The notes: generated by a model not told the origin, from the sequence alone. A stretch of DNA of 64,000 nt from Williamsia sp. (GCA_015069695.1 JADCRZ010000006.1:124001-188000), one strand, 5' to 3'. Counted from the first letter of the stretch, positions 10,298 through 19,785 are shown. Numbers and translations: made by a program.

Positions 10298-11647
10298 TCA
10301 GCCATTCAGCTGATCCCAGATAATATCAAACACCCTTTCCGGCTTGATGGATGAGGCTGGTTCGTTGTTTGAGATCAGTACGGGCATATAGGCTTCATCA
10401 ACGCCTACCCGCCCGTGCGAGCCTTTGATGAGATTGGCATCCAGCGGAATAACATCCATCACATAGCGCAGCCCGGCTTTTTTTCTTAGTAATTTATATC
10501 CTGCCCTTGCTTTGGAGCTCATGAACATTTCAACCGGATCATACCCCGGCTTTTTAAAAATTTCAACGGTCCGGGCAAAGTCGGGCGCCACTGCATCATC
10601 GAGCCAGTGATAGTACGTGAACCAATATCCTTCGCCGGCCATCAAGACCAGCTCTCCTGCCCGGCGGTGGTCAATGCCGTAAGCAGCTTTTGTTTTTTCA
10701 TCCAGTACCAGCTCAACCCCGGGTATCCCTTTCACGATGTCCTTTACCTGTGATAAAACTGTTGGGTCGTTGATATAGATATGAGCGACCTGGTGGTCGG
10801 CTACGGCAAAGGCTTTGGAAGCACCGGCATCCAGCAGCTCGAGGCCGCGCTCTTCGCGGATAGCAATTAAGTTGTGCTGCCGGAGGATCCGGTTGATATG
10901 AATGGGGTAACTGACAGGACTGATCCCGTACTCTGAAAGAATGATGATGTTGGCTTGTTTGCTTTCGTAATGGGTGACCAGCTTGCTGATCTCACCATCT
11001 ATTTCCTGTAAGTCCTTGCTTATTTTAGCAGGGTCCGGACCATATTTCTGCAGGCAATAATCCAGGTGCGGCAAGTAGATAAAGGTAAGCGTCGGATCCC
11101 ACTTTTTATCCGTCAGGATAGATGCATCCGCTATCCACCGGGATGATTTTATGTTGGCTCCGGGCCCCCAGAACTGGAACAGGGGAAACTGCCCCAGGGT
11201 TTGCTGGGCCTCATCTCTCAAGCTGGCCGGGTGGGAGTAACAATCAGGCATCTTCCGGCCGTCTGCCAGGTAATTCGGCCGGGGTGTGAGCGAGTAATCA
11301 ACGCTGGAGTACATGTTGTACCACCAGAACATATTTGCGCAGGTAAAAGAAGGATCTATTTTCTTTGCCTTGTCCCAGATCTTTTCGGCCTGCACCAGTT
11401 TGTTTGATTGCTTCCAGAACTTTATTTCGCAGTCTTCCCGGTCGTACCAGCCGTTCCCGACAACGCCATGCGCTGCAGGCGTTTTGCCGGTTAGATAGGT
11501 AGACTGGACCGAGGTCGTAACAGCCGGAAAAACAGGCTCGATGCGCGTCAATTTTTTTTGACTGATCCATTTTTGCAGGAAGGGGGTATGCGCTCCTATT
11601 ACAGAGGTTGACAAGCCCACTACATCTATAACAACCGTTTTTTTCAT
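10298..11647 (-). CDS. eboF: EboF: nucleotide pyrophosphatase/phosphodiesterase-family (alkaline phosphatase superfamily) protein
   Basis: 449 aa. The alkaline-phosphatase-superfamily metal site can be followed: Asp8 in VIDVVGL, the nucleophile-type Thr in TTSVQSTYLTGKTPAAHG, Asp/His in LPHLDYC, SEYGISPV, and a late SHGRVG. The family hydrolyses phosphodiester or phosphomonoester bonds, but the substrate in ebo clusters is not known. There is no obvious signal peptide. It starts 5 bp after the eboE stop and is followed by the SDR. The assignment as EboF rests on family and on position after eboE in the canonical order A-B-C-D-E-F. Confidence 0.9.
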   Translation of the reverse strand: MKKTVVIDVVGLSTSVIGAHTPFLQKWISQKKLTRIEPVFPAVTTSVQSTYLTGKTPAAHGVVGNGWYDREDCEIKFWKQSNKLVQAEKIWDKAKKIDPSFTCANMFWWYNMYSSVDYSLTPRPNYLADGRKMPDCYSHPASLRDEAQQTLGQFPLFQFWGPGANIKSSRWIADASILTDKKWDPTLTFIYLPHLDYCLQKYGPDPAKISKDLQEIDGEISKLVTHYESKQANIIILSEYGISPVSYPIHINRILRQHNLIAIREERGLELLDAGASKAFAVADHQVAHIYINDPTVLSQVKDIVKGIPGVELVLDEKTKAAYGIDHRRAGELVLMAGEGYWFTYYHWLDDAVAPDFARTVEIFKKPGYDPVEMFMSSKARAGYKLLRKKAGLRYVMDVIPLDANLIKGSHGRVGVDEAYMPVLISNNEPASSIKPERVFDIIWDQLNG

Positions 11648-11652
11648 ACAAA

Positions 11653-12864
11653 TTAGCTTTTCATATACTGTAGCAGCCAGTCCAGTTCCCGGCTGATAGA
11701 TTGAACGATGGGAAGCTTCAGGGCCGCTGGCAGGACCTCCCAGGTATACGTTTCTACTTCAAGATGGTTCGTGAACGGAGCCCCCTTTTGCAGATCCAGC
11801 ACGGTGCAAATGCTCTGTTGGGTTGATTGTACAGGATCTAACCGGGGTGTAAATACCGGAATGTGGAAATGGACCCGCCACTCATCCACCGTAGTATCCA
11901 GCAGGTTGGGCAGGGCATCAGGCAGGTCCCGGAAACGGATGATCTCTCCATCCCGTTTGTGTGCAATCACCTGGTGCAGGTAAACAGATTCGTTGAAGCC
12001 GGCCAATGCGCTTCCAACCTGTTCTCTTTGCTTACTATCTCCTGTCAGTTGCGCTTGTAATGCGGCACTCACCTGTATCTTGCCTGTCCTGATCCCTTTC
12101 TCTGCAAGCCGGGCAATTACAGCAGCATGGTCCTCATATCCGATCGCGAAATGACAAACATCGTAACAAAGGCAGATATGCTCTTTGAGCAGGGCTTCCG
12201 CCTCGCTGGCTGAAACATGCCCCTTTCCTGCAAGGCATTTTGTTCCGGTTTTCACGAGTTGGTCTTCATACCAGTTGATAAATTCAGTCCCGGTTTCCAG
12301 CAACCCATCCGGCTCCGGCTCAATGTCCAGGTGGAGGATTTTGCCGGTCGTGTTCCTGATGTGTACCAGCTTTTCCGCTACCAGCGAAATATGATGGGTG
12401 GCCTTGGTGAAAGCTTCAGCCTTTTCTGCTTCGGTATTGAACCAGTGTCTGTAGCTGAGGGGAGATGTAGATATTCCTCCATCCATGCCCTCCGGCAATA
12501 ATTGCTGAAGAATATCAAACAACCGCAGGGTATAATCCAGCCGGTCTTTTGTTGTCCAGTCGGGGGCATGCACGGCTGCCTTTACCGCATGATGATGAAA
12601 TGCCCCGTATGGAAATCCATTCATGGTAAATACATACGCATCGTTCCCTCTCAGCCATTGTTTAAATTCAGCCAGCTTATCTCCTTCAGTTAAATCCAGG
12701 CTGGCCTGGTTGGACAAGCGCAGCCCGATGCCCATGGCTTGTGTGGGAGAGACAGCCTGTTTGATGCCGGGAAAATGCAGTTTGAGCTCGGCAAAATGCT
12801 CATCCCAGCTTTCACCCGGGTACACATTGGTACAGAAGGTAATGTGTTGATGTCCGTATTGCAT
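11653..12864 (-). CDS. eboE: EboE: sugar-phosphate isomerase/epimerase-like TIM-barrel protein (metabolite traffic protein EboE)
   Basis: 403 aa. The start ITFCTNVYPGESWDEHF and the stretch KILHLDIEPEPDGLLE are typical of EboE. Further on, ICLCYDVCHFAIGYED and KIQVSAALQA mark later strands of an AP-endonuclease-like TIM barrel with acidic and His residues for metal binding. The biochemical reaction is not established; the family name comes from a role of ebo genes in moving a metabolite. It is spaced 5 bp from eboD upstream and 5 bp from eboF downstream, so it is tightly coupled in the operon. Confidence 0.92.
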   Translation of the reverse strand: MQYGHQHITFCTNVYPGESWDEHFAELKLHFPGIKQAVSPTQAMGIGLRLSNQASLDLTEGDKLAEFKQWLRGNDAYVFTMNGFPYGAFHHHAVKAAVHAPDWTTKDRLDYTLRLFDILQQLLPEGMDGGISTSPLSYRHWFNTEAEKAEAFTKATHHISLVAEKLVHIRNTTGKILHLDIEPEPDGLLETGTEFINWYEDQLVKTGTKCLAGKGHVSASEAEALLKEHICLCYDVCHFAIGYEDHAAVIARLAEKGIRTGKIQVSAALQAQLTGDSKQREQVGSALAGFNESVYLHQVIAHKRDGEIIRFRDLPDALPNLLDTTVDEWRVHFHIPVFTPRLDPVQSTQQSICTVLDLQKGAPFTNHLEVETYTWEVLPAALKLPIVQSISRELDWLLQYMKS

Positions 12865-12869
12865 AGGTT

Positions 12870-14021
12870 CTACATCTCTTTTTTGGTCAGTGTCTTTAGC
12901 ATGTGTACTGCCTGTATAAATTTTTCCTGGTCTATATCATGAACATCTATTCCCTTGCCAATCCCTTCCAGCAGCATAATGGTCAGCCGTCCGCCCAGGT
13001 GTTCGCTGAATTCATGCAGTCCGGTCAGCAGACTATTTGTTTGGGCAAGTACCGGATGCTCCAGCTCAAAGCCCAGGTCCAGCAGCAGCCTGACCACCTG
13101 CAGCATGTCTGCTTCAGGCAGGTAATCTACCAGGAAGGAATAGATGGTATCCAGCGCGATGCCGATGGCCACCGCTTCTCCATGCAACAGTTCATAGCGC
13201 GTGAGCTGCTCCATTTTATGCGCGCTCCAGTGCCCGAAATCCAACGGCCGGGAAGAGCCGCTTTCAAAAGGATCGGCACCGGCAATATGCTCCATGTGTA
13301 AGCGGGCGCATTCAAAGATCAGCTTTTCCATGGCTGCGCTGTCCCTTCTGTTGAGCGCTGCTGCATGTTCCTGTATCCACAAAAAGAACGGCGCATCTTT
13401 TATCAGGGCCACCTTCACCGCTTCGGAAATGCCTGCCCGCCAGTTCCTGTCGTCCAGCGTATGCAGAAAAAGGTCATCGTTGAACACGGCAACAGGCGGC
13501 CGGAAAGTTCCCAGGAAATTTTTTTTGTTGAAGTGGTTGATGCTGTTTTTTACGCCTACGCCGGAGTCGTTCTGAGACAGTACTGTTGTGGGAATCCGGA
13601 TCAGTTTGACCCCGCGGTGCGCAATCGCTGCGGCATAGCCTGCCATATCCAGCACGGCCCCGCCGCCTATTGCAGCAAGGTAAGAATGCCGGTCGATCCC
13701 GTATTTATTTGTTGCTTCCAGTATTTTGTTTAGCTGTGTATCATTGTTCTTGGTTTCCTCTCCCCCCTTCACGATTATAAAATGATCCACCAGCTGTGGT
13801 CCACTGTGAACAGCAAAGTAATCTTTGATCGATTCCAAGAGGTCAGGATGGGCTTTTTCTACACCTTCATCAATCACAAAAAGCAGTTTCCTGCTGGAGA
13901 TGTCCGGACCAAGCTCCTTGAAGAAATCGGCGATCAGGGTATTATCCCGGGAAAAAACAGCAGTAGTAAAGAACACTTTGTAGTCAAAACTGACCGCAAA
14001 GGACTGTTGGAGAAATTGCAT
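12870..14021 (-). CDS. eboD: EboD: 3-dehydroquinate-synthase-like sugar phosphate cyclase
   Basis: 383 aa from the ATG at 14021 (MQFLQQSF). A much longer open frame runs up to 14540, but that part overlaps eboC and is out-of-frame noise; the start chosen lies 14 bp after the eboC stop. DHQ-synthase-fold features are present: GGEETKN, IGGGAVLDMAGYAAA, the metal/NAD region RIPTTVLSQNDSGVGVKN, the catalytic Lys-rich KKNFLGTFRPP, and LDFGHWSAHKMEQLT.YELLHGEAVAIG. EboD is a divergent cyclase within this superfamily; its product is unknown. It is probably cytoplasmic. Confidence 0.94.
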   Translation of the reverse strand: MQFLQQSFAVSFDYKVFFTTAVFSRDNTLIADFFKELGPDISSRKLLFVIDEGVEKAHPDLLESIKDYFAVHSGPQLVDHFIIVKGGEETKNNDTQLNKILEATNKYGIDRHSYLAAIGGGAVLDMAGYAAAIAHRGVKLIRIPTTVLSQNDSGVGVKNSINHFNKKNFLGTFRPPVAVFNDDLFLHTLDDRNWRAGISEAVKVALIKDAPFFLWIQEHAAALNRRDSAAMEKLIFECARLHMEHIAGADPFESGSSRPLDFGHWSAHKMEQLTRYELLHGEAVAIGIALDTIYSFLVDYLPEADMLQVVRLLLDLGFELEHPVLAQTNSLLTGLHEFSEHLGGRLTIMLLEGIGKGIDVHDIDQEKFIQAVHMLKTLTKKEM

Positions 14022-14035
14022 ACGTATTTCATAAT

Positions 14036-14920
14036 TTAGGTAACGGCAAAATATCTGGACAACCAAAAAGAAAGGGGCAGTAATATACAGATGATCGCGG
14101 CGGCCCACAGTGCATTGAAAGCAGTGGCCCATGCTGCGTCCATGATAATCAGGGATATGACACCCGCTTTTACGGCCCGCATGATATTGATGCCAGCCGG
14201 GTGACCGATGGCTTTTATCAAGGGCCGGAAGATCATAAAACCAAATACTAGCAGCAGGAGGATGGTGATCAGGAATTGCTGCTTTCCATAAGACAATACG
14301 GCGATGCTGAGGATAACAATAAGGTATAGAACCATGGCTACATAGAGCGGCTTGCGCTCTCCCCCGCTTACTTCGCCCCGGCTGATCATGGTGATGGAAT
14401 AGATGTAGATGACGGGCACAAATGCGATAAGCCCCCATTGTGCAAGTGCTGACGTAACAATGCTGAGCCCCAGCAGCAAGTTCAGTCCCCGGCAAACACC
14501 CATGTTCAGCGGGCCGAGCCAGGGATGATGCTTTCCCCATTTATCATACAGCAGGGCTGCAAGGGCAATCGCAAGCGCGATGGCACCGGAGACCAGGCTG
14601 CACACAGCAGCCGATACAATGCCTGCCATTAACAGCAAGCTGCCCAACAAGGCCGCCCCTGCTACGGTTATCTGTCCGCTTGGCAGGATTCTTTCGGGCC
14701 GCTCGATCCTGTCTGTTTCCACATCGAATACATCATTGAATACAATACCACCTGCATACAGGCAGGCGGTTGAAAAACAAAGCAGCAAAACAGGTGTAAG
14801 GTTAAAAGAGAGCGACCGGGTGAAATAGCCTGCAACAGCAACTCCTGCCAGTACATCTGCAATGGAAGTAATGATATTCGCCGGACGCATCAATCGCAGA
14901 TACGTTTTTAATGAAGCCAT
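14036..14920 (-). CDS. eboC: EboC: UbiA-like prenyltransferase
   Basis: 294 aa integral membrane protein with eight to nine hydrophobic helices. The UbiA signature NDVFDVETDRIERPERILPSG (NDxxDxxxD) lies near residues 62-82, and the second Asp region is YDKWGKHHPWLGPLNMG.CRGLN. The family transfers prenyl groups to aromatic or other acceptors in the membrane. In ebo clusters the acceptor is unknown. It starts 3 bp after the eboB stop. An antisense ORF in this stretch was ignored. Confidence 0.94.
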   Translation of the reverse strand: MASLKTYLRLMRPANIITSIADVLAGVAVAGYFTRSLSFNLTPVLLLCFSTACLYAGGIVFNDVFDVETDRIERPERILPSGQITVAGAALLGSLLLMAGIVSAAVCSLVSGAIALAIALAALLYDKWGKHHPWLGPLNMGVCRGLNLLLGLSIVTSALAQWGLIAFVPVIYIYSITMISRGEVSGGERKPLYVAMVLYLIVILSIAVLSYGKQQFLITILLLLVFGFMIFRPLIKAIGHPAGINIMRAVKAGVISLIIMDAAWATAFNALWAAAIICILLPLSFWLSRYFAVT

Positions 14921-14923
14921 GAA

Positions 14924-15910
14924 CTACTGTATGATTATAGATGATTTATCGATCCGTGGCTGCTGTCCGCCCCGCAATACAGTATTTCCTTCATACCGCT
15001 GTGATTGGTCGATACCCGCATTCTGGTGGAAATCGCTTTCATTCAACTGGCCGCTTTGTCCGAATGCGTCCAGGGCATTTTTATAGGTCACCAGTTCTAT
15101 CACCTCATCCTTTATCCCCTTCATTTTCATGAGGGCTGCCGTTTTTGGCACGGCCAGCGGATCGCTGATGCCCCAGTCGGCCGCAGAGTTAACCATGATC
15201 TTTTCCGGGCCGTATTGCTTTACAATTTCCACCATGCGTTCATTGCCCATCTTTGTAAACGGATAGATGGTGAAAGCGGCCCAGAAGCCCCGGTCCAGCA
15301 CTTCTTTCACGGTTTCTTCGTTGTTGTGGTCTACGATAACCATGGCCGGATCGAGGCCGTGCTCAATGGCAATGTCCATGCTGCGTTGTGTGCCCTTCTT
15401 TTTATCCCTGTGTGGTGTGTGGATCTGCACGGGCAGGGATGCCTGCTTCGCCAGCTCAAGCTGAAGACGGTAATATTTTTCCTCTGCAGGCGTCTGGTCA
15501 TCAAAACCAATCTCACCAATTCCCACTACACCTTCCTTGTAAATAAACAAGGGCAATATCTCCATCACTTCTTCTGCCAGGACTTCGTTGTTTGCCTCCC
15601 TGGAATTCAGGCCGATTGTACAGTAATGCTTGATGCCAAACTGGGAAGAACGAAAGCGTTCCCAGCCGATCAGGCTGTTGTAATAATCGCGGAACGTATC
15701 GATCCCGGTTCGTGGCTGACCCAGCCAGAAAGCAGGTTCAATCAGCCCTACGATGCCAGCATCTGCCATGGCCTGGTAATCGTCTGTTGTGCGGGAGGTC
15801 ATGTGTACATGCGGATCAAAAAATGCACGCCCCCTGACCTGTTCTTTATCAAAAGGAGCCGGTTGCATTTTCAGATCCTGGTCATCTTTTAAAAAATCGT
15901 TGCAGCACAT
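14924..15910 (-). CDS. eboB: EboB: TatD-family metal-dependent hydrolase
   Basis: 328 aa. The amidohydrolase/TatD fold is shown by FFDPHVHMTSRTTDDYQAM (metal-binding HxH), EIGFDDQTPAEEKYY (Glu ligand), VQIHTPHRDKKKG and VIVDHNNEETV (His ligands), and NSAADWGISDP (Asp). This is the typical EboB sequence rather than a DNA-acting TatD. The substrate is unknown. A start at the second Met (15868, MQPAPF) is also possible. It lies 44 bp downstream of eboA and 3 bp upstream of eboC. Confidence 0.93.
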   Translation of the reverse strand: MCCNDFLKDDQDLKMQPAPFDKEQVRGRAFFDPHVHMTSRTTDDYQAMADAGIVGLIEPAFWLGQPRTGIDTFRDYYNSLIGWERFRSSQFGIKHYCTIGLNSREANNEVLAEEVMEILPLFIYKEGVVGIGEIGFDDQTPAEEKYYRLQLELAKQASLPVQIHTPHRDKKKGTQRSMDIAIEHGLDPAMVIVDHNNEETVKEVLDRGFWAAFTIYPFTKMGNERMVEIVKQYGPEKIMVNSAADWGISDPLAVPKTAALMKMKGIKDEVIELVTYKNALDAFGQSGQLNESDFHQNAGIDQSQRYEGNTVLRGGQQPRIDKSSIIIQ

Positions 15911-15954
15911 ATTTTTACGATTGCTGGTGAGTAGATAGATTACAAAGCATCTAT

Positions 15955-16740
15955 CTAAAAGTTGTTCAATAATCTTTTTGCGGGCTCAAAGGGGGATAAG
16001 GCAATGCCTTCAGCCAAAAACTGCTTTGCTGCCGGATCGGGGCCGGAAAGCACCGTGTCAAAATCTTTCAGGAAAGCTTCTTCTGCAAACTGCCCGATCA
16101 GCAACCAGATCATTGGATTGACGGTCCGTCCGGCGGCCCACCTTTCATGCACATAATCCAGCAGGGTGAGCGCCAGTTCCCGGTTGTTCCGCTCCTGCAG
16201 CCCGTCGATGAGAGCGAGTTGCTTGTCAGTAAAAAAAGCTTTCAGTATCAGCTGGTTCCAGCCCGGCTGCTCCAGGTAAGCAGCAGGATAAGGATTGTGA
16301 TACATGATCGCTTCTAATACGTTGCCCAAATTGCTGCGGATGCCTTCGGCGCATCTTTTTTTCCAGCGGTCCGGGTAAGCCAGCACGGGCAGGGCCGAGT
16401 ACAGGGCCACCAGTTCATTCATATCTGCTGCTGTAAACAGGCCTTCCACTGTTTTGCAGTATTGTTCTTCATCAGGGTTTGTATAAGCGGCCAGCAGGTA
16501 AACCCGGCACAGCCTGTCTATGGTCCAGTGGTCAAATCGGGACTCACTTCCGGGTGGCATCAATCCATTGTCTGCGGGAGGGGTTTGGGAGAGAACTGCT
16601 TTGCCCACTTTCCGGGGCACTTGTGCAAATGCCGGGTAGAGCTGACCGGCATCCGTCAACGGGCCGGAAACACGCTCCAGCCATTCAGCTGCCTCTTGCT
16701 TGACATGCGCAAAAACTAGTTTTCTGATCTGATCTTTCAT
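15955..16740 (-). CDS. eboA: EboA-domain protein
   Basis: 261 aa, mostly helical and without a signal peptide. It has the conserved EboA features NPDEEQYCKTVEGLFTAADMNEL, NLGNVLEAIMYHNPYPAAYL and NQLILKAFFTDKQL. No enzymatic motif is recognised and the molecular role is unknown. It is the first gene of the minus-strand ebo operon, so the operon promoter should lie just above 16740. The region there contains AACTTTG on the minus strand, an imperfect match to the Bacteroidota -7 element. Confidence 0.9.
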   Translation of the reverse strand: MKDQIRKLVFAHVKQEAAEWLERVSGPLTDAGQLYPAFAQVPRKVGKAVLSQTPPADNGLMPPGSESRFDHWTIDRLCRVYLLAAYTNPDEEQYCKTVEGLFTAADMNELVALYSALPVLAYPDRWKKRCAEGIRSNLGNVLEAIMYHNPYPAAYLEQPGWNQLILKAFFTDKQLALIDGLQERNNRELALTLLDYVHERWAAGRTVNPMIWLLIGQFAEEAFLKDFDTVLSGPDPAAKQFLAEGIALSPFEPAKRLLNNF

Positions 16741-16848
16741 TAATTTGACCGGTGTAATTTGATTGATACAAAGTTTAGCAGAGGAGGCACAGCTTTAACC
16801 TGTAAAGAACCCGCAAATTTATGGTCAAATTCTTTCAAAAAGAACCGC

Positions 16849-16873
16849 CTGGCCGCAAGTAAGGCCAGTTTTT
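16849..16873. terminator. Hairpin between GH172 and ebo operon
   Basis: CTGGCC and GGCCAG form a 6-bp stem directly followed by TTTTT on the + strand. It lies just below the stop codon of the minus-strand GH172 gene, so it may end that transcript, but the T run is on the wrong side for a classical minus-strand terminator. Confidence 0.35.
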
Positions 16874-16894
16874 AGAGAACCGGGCGCATCTGCT

Positions 16895-18892
16895 TCATTC
16901 CTTTGCTTTTACCAATACGATCCGGTGCAGGGAAAACTGTTTTTTCTCCCCTTCTGCTTTGAACCGGATCGTTAATGTATGATTGAGCGGCGTGAGTGAG
17001 ATGTCGCAGAAATACTTCTTTTTTACCTGTTCTGGTGCCGGTGAATAGGTTCTGATCCAGTCCGTAAGCCCGGTTTGCCGTTGCCACAATGAGAACAGGC
17101 CTCCTTGCGGAAGGGTGGAGTAATCCAGCAAAATCCTGTAATTGCCGTAGGGAATTTCCTGCAGTTGCACCCGTATGCTTGATTCGTTGGCCGTGTTGAA
17201 AACAAAGGATTCGCCACGCTGCTGGATCGCGATATCTCCATTGCTGTTAAAAGTCAGCAGCTGCGGGTAAAGCATCATGGTGTCGGGTGTAAGCACGCCC
17301 GTTTCCTCTGTCCGTACAGGGACCGTTTTCAGGGGTGGTGTATTGCTGTAATAATACGCCACGGATGTGTAAAAGGCAGGCTTGTTGTTGTGTTCAGGGC
17401 CGTGCTCAATGGAATGATAAATTTCTTTTTCGAAAGGGATCTTGTCTGCCAGGTGCAAACGGTACCCTCCTGTACGGCTTAGCGGCAGCGAATAATCCAG
17501 CGCGCCGGATAAGGGCATGCTGAAAGGGCCGTCCCAACGGTCCATCAAGGCATACCAGCCACCATTGAAATAATCCTCCGACCCGGTACCGTGCATCCGC
17601 AATTGTCCGTCTACCACGGTAGAATCATCACCTTCAAAAAACAGGGTCATACCAGGTTCAAGGCCTTGTGCCTGCAACACGGTTCCTACGTAATGCCCTT
17701 TCCCGGCCACATGCAAAAATAGATGCGGCTGATGCAAGGGAACATGGGGCTGGTTGTTCCAGTATGCATAAAACTTTCCCTCTTCGCTGGTTTTCCGCGC
17801 TTCATTTGAGGAATAGACGGTTGCGCGGATGGTCAGGGGGCTGCTGACAGCTTTGGCAGACGAGGGCTTTCTGTAAATAAGTTCTATTGTAGCCGACCTG
17901 TCAAAGGGCATAGGGAAATAGCAATAGTTCTTTTTGCCGTTTGATCCGATCAGCAGGCTTTGCATGGAAGTCTTTCCAAACGCATAACCAAAAAAATCGG
18001 CGACAGGGCAATAGACAGCAGGAGCTGTTTCATGATCCCAGGTGATTTTCAGATCAATTTCTTTTTCCGACCCTTCGAAAGCCGATGAGGGATCCAGTTC
18101 AAAACCGATGATCCGCCCGCCCTTGGCTGTCTGCAGCAGGGTATGTTTTTCACCGGGACTGAGCTGAAACTGTGTTTTGGCTGTTTGAAATGCAGCGGCT
18201 GTTCCGGGCCAGAAGTCCTGCACTGTTCTGCCGCGTTTATCCCACAACGTTTGTACCCGCTGAAGTGCGTCTTTTTCGGCTGCGGCAAGTTCGGGGCGAA
18301 AGCTTTTTACAACCGTTTTTGCAGGATACAACCGGTAGCCAATCTGGTGAAACTGGGTTTGTTTACCCCGGTAAACGATCCTGCAATGCCGTTGAAAGGG
18401 AATGGGCAGGTAGCAAAAATATCCGCCCAGTTGGTTGTTGCAAAGCGGCTTAACAAAAGGAAACACTTTACCAGAGAACAAGTCCCTGTATTTGATCGTG
18501 AAGGCAGCCTGCGTGAGATCATCTATGTAAAAGTCGAGGCTGTCATCTGAGGGGGTCGGTGTCCATATCCGGTTGATGACACCCGGGCCTTCCACATCAA
18601 ACAGCAGGAGGCTCGTGTCAGAGAGCTTTTTCAGGTAAGAATATTTGCCACTGAAGCCATCGTCGTTTCCGCCGGTTGTATCGTATGAGGAGACTTGCCG
18701 GACAACGGTTTGATCACCGTATGCAGGCAGACTGCTGATATGATAAAATGGTTCCAACGCGCTGATGAGCGAAACAGTTTCCGGTCCGGCTTGCGGGGTC
18801 GTTGTACGCTGGGCCGGAACAGCCTGTAAAGACAGCACAACGGCGATGGTCAGCAATACGTTGATTCCAATTCTTTGTAAACCTTGTCTCAT
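16895..18892 (-). CDS. DUF2961 / GH172-family glycan hydrolase, exported
   Basis: 665 aa with an N-terminal signal (NVLLTIAVVLSLQAVPAQ). The DUF2961 core is recognisable: DDGFSGKYSYL, LLLFDVEGPGVINRIWTPTPSDDSLDFYID, the LGGYFCYLPIPF region, and later GTGSEDYFNGGWY with the acidic residues typical of the active-site cleft. GH172 members include alpha-D-arabinofuranosidases and alpha-D-fructofuranosidase-type enzymes; which activity this one has is unknown. A C-terminal beta-sandwich follows. It is monocistronic and separated from eboA by 154 bp. It fits with the GH43 and GH127/146 genes further right as part of arabinose-glycan use (inference). Confidence 0.88.
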   Translation of the reverse strand: MRQGLQRIGINVLLTIAVVLSLQAVPAQRTTTPQAGPETVSLISALEPFYHISSLPAYGDQTVVRQVSSYDTTGGNDDGFSGKYSYLKKLSDTSLLLFDVEGPGVINRIWTPTPSDDSLDFYIDDLTQAAFTIKYRDLFSGKVFPFVKPLCNNQLGGYFCYLPIPFQRHCRIVYRGKQTQFHQIGYRLYPAKTVVKSFRPELAAAEKDALQRVQTLWDKRGRTVQDFWPGTAAAFQTAKTQFQLSPGEKHTLLQTAKGGRIIGFELDPSSAFEGSEKEIDLKITWDHETAPAVYCPVADFFGYAFGKTSMQSLLIGSNGKKNYCYFPMPFDRSATIELIYRKPSSAKAVSSPLTIRATVYSSNEARKTSEEGKFYAYWNNQPHVPLHQPHLFLHVAGKGHYVGTVLQAQGLEPGMTLFFEGDDSTVVDGQLRMHGTGSEDYFNGGWYALMDRWDGPFSMPLSGALDYSLPLSRTGGYRLHLADKIPFEKEIYHSIEHGPEHNNKPAFYTSVAYYYSNTPPLKTVPVRTEETGVLTPDTMMLYPQLLTFNSNGDIAIQQRGESFVFNTANESSIRVQLQEIPYGNYRILLDYSTLPQGGLFSLWQRQTGLTDWIRTYSPAPEQVKKKYFCDISLTPLNHTLTIRFKAEGEKKQFSLHRIVLVKAKE

Positions 18893-19710
18893 AGAAATAA
18901 AAGTAAAATAATTTTGTTCAACCAGCCCTTGAAGATTTAAACCCCCAATAGCCGGCGGCTTGCGCTGTTTTTGCTCACAAGAAGAATTGCACCGGCATAA
19001 AACCTCCCGAGCTGGTCATGTCCTCAACAGGCGACCGGGTACAACTTGATGAATAACCAGCAACCGGGCATCCGGGCAGGAAAGGACGATTCAGGATTAC
19101 CCACTGGGAAGGCTTGTGGATGCAGGTTATATCAGGAAAGCTATTCGACAAATGCAGCAACAAACAAAAACACAACCCGCCCTTGCTCCCGGCAAATAGT
19201 GCCAGCTCAGGTGTAAGTAAGAAGCTGAAAGACATTGATTAGTGATTGGATGGGGAGAGGACAGGTAAACTTAAACCCTGTATTACTGAGTACTCGCTGG
19301 TGCATATACGGCTTCGCTATTTCTATCTTATACCACTTTGAACCGAACAGGATGGCATTAAGCAGTATCTATTTAAATATTTAAAGCACAGGAACCTAGA
19401 AGCAGATGCCGTGTTAGAACAGCACAAAAGATATTTCCAGCGACTAGAAACTATGCAGGCATCCAAAAAGATGCTATCTTTCATTCCCAAGACACAACTT
19501 TGTTACTCATGTATTCTGCGAGGGTGGTGGTATCCGGTATATCCCAAATGTGTTGGGTGATTAGTTCGAGTATAAGAAGTCATTGCGCCGTATCTGGGTA
19601 TAAGAGGAGATAACTGATCAGTACAGCTTACAAGATGGCAGTGGATTGCCGTACCAAACAATTTGATAAAGCGAATGATAAGGGAGTAGTTTTGAGTAAC
19701 AATTAAATTT
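18893..19710. other. Gene-poor stretch left of the cassette array
   Basis: About 820 bp with no complete gene on either strand. It holds the upstream region of the GH172 gene (18893-18960), an ORF relic at 19342-19557 listed separately, and a partial match to the dispersed repeat (CTTATACC..TTTGAA near 19327). I see no other structure. Confidence 0.6.
19342..19557 (+). pseudogene. ORF relic, possibly N-terminal part of a tyrosine recombinase (very uncertain)
   Basis: About 70 open codons without a start codon. The first part, with GIKQYLFKYLKHRNLEAD and VLEQHKRYFQRLET, looks like protein. It is reminiscent of the helical core-binding domain of tyrosine recombinases, but that is an impression only. 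The C-terminal part looks random. Its position just left of the cassette array makes the identity worth testing. Confidence 0.25.
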
Positions 19711-19741
19711 GCGAATACCGGCAATACATACGTTGGTAGCC
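19711..19741 (+). repeat. attC-like right half-site (start of first cassette)
   Basis: GTTGGTAGCC at 19732-19741 is the R'-type core. The sequence before it, read on the other strand (GTATTGCCGGTATTCGC), closely matches the L'' arm of the next site (GTATTGCCAATAG). The left half of this site is not recognisable. Confidence 0.55.
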
Positions 19742-19785
19742 ATTTTAAAGAGACCCTACGTTTCAATCAAAATCATAAAAGCAAG

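Noticed and set aside
14022-14540. In-frame extension of the eboD reading frame by 173 codons upstream
   Set aside because: It overlaps eboC completely in another frame, has no dehydroquinate-synthase similarity, and the start at 14021 sits correctly 14 bp after the eboC stop.
15005-15892. 295-codon + strand ORF opposite eboB
   Set aside because: A mirror of the coding bias of eboB; His/Cys-rich with no domain, and inside a convincing minus-strand operon.
19503-19766. Minus-strand 87-codon ORF left of the first cassette
   Set aside because: No domain, crosses the half-site, and the composition looks random.
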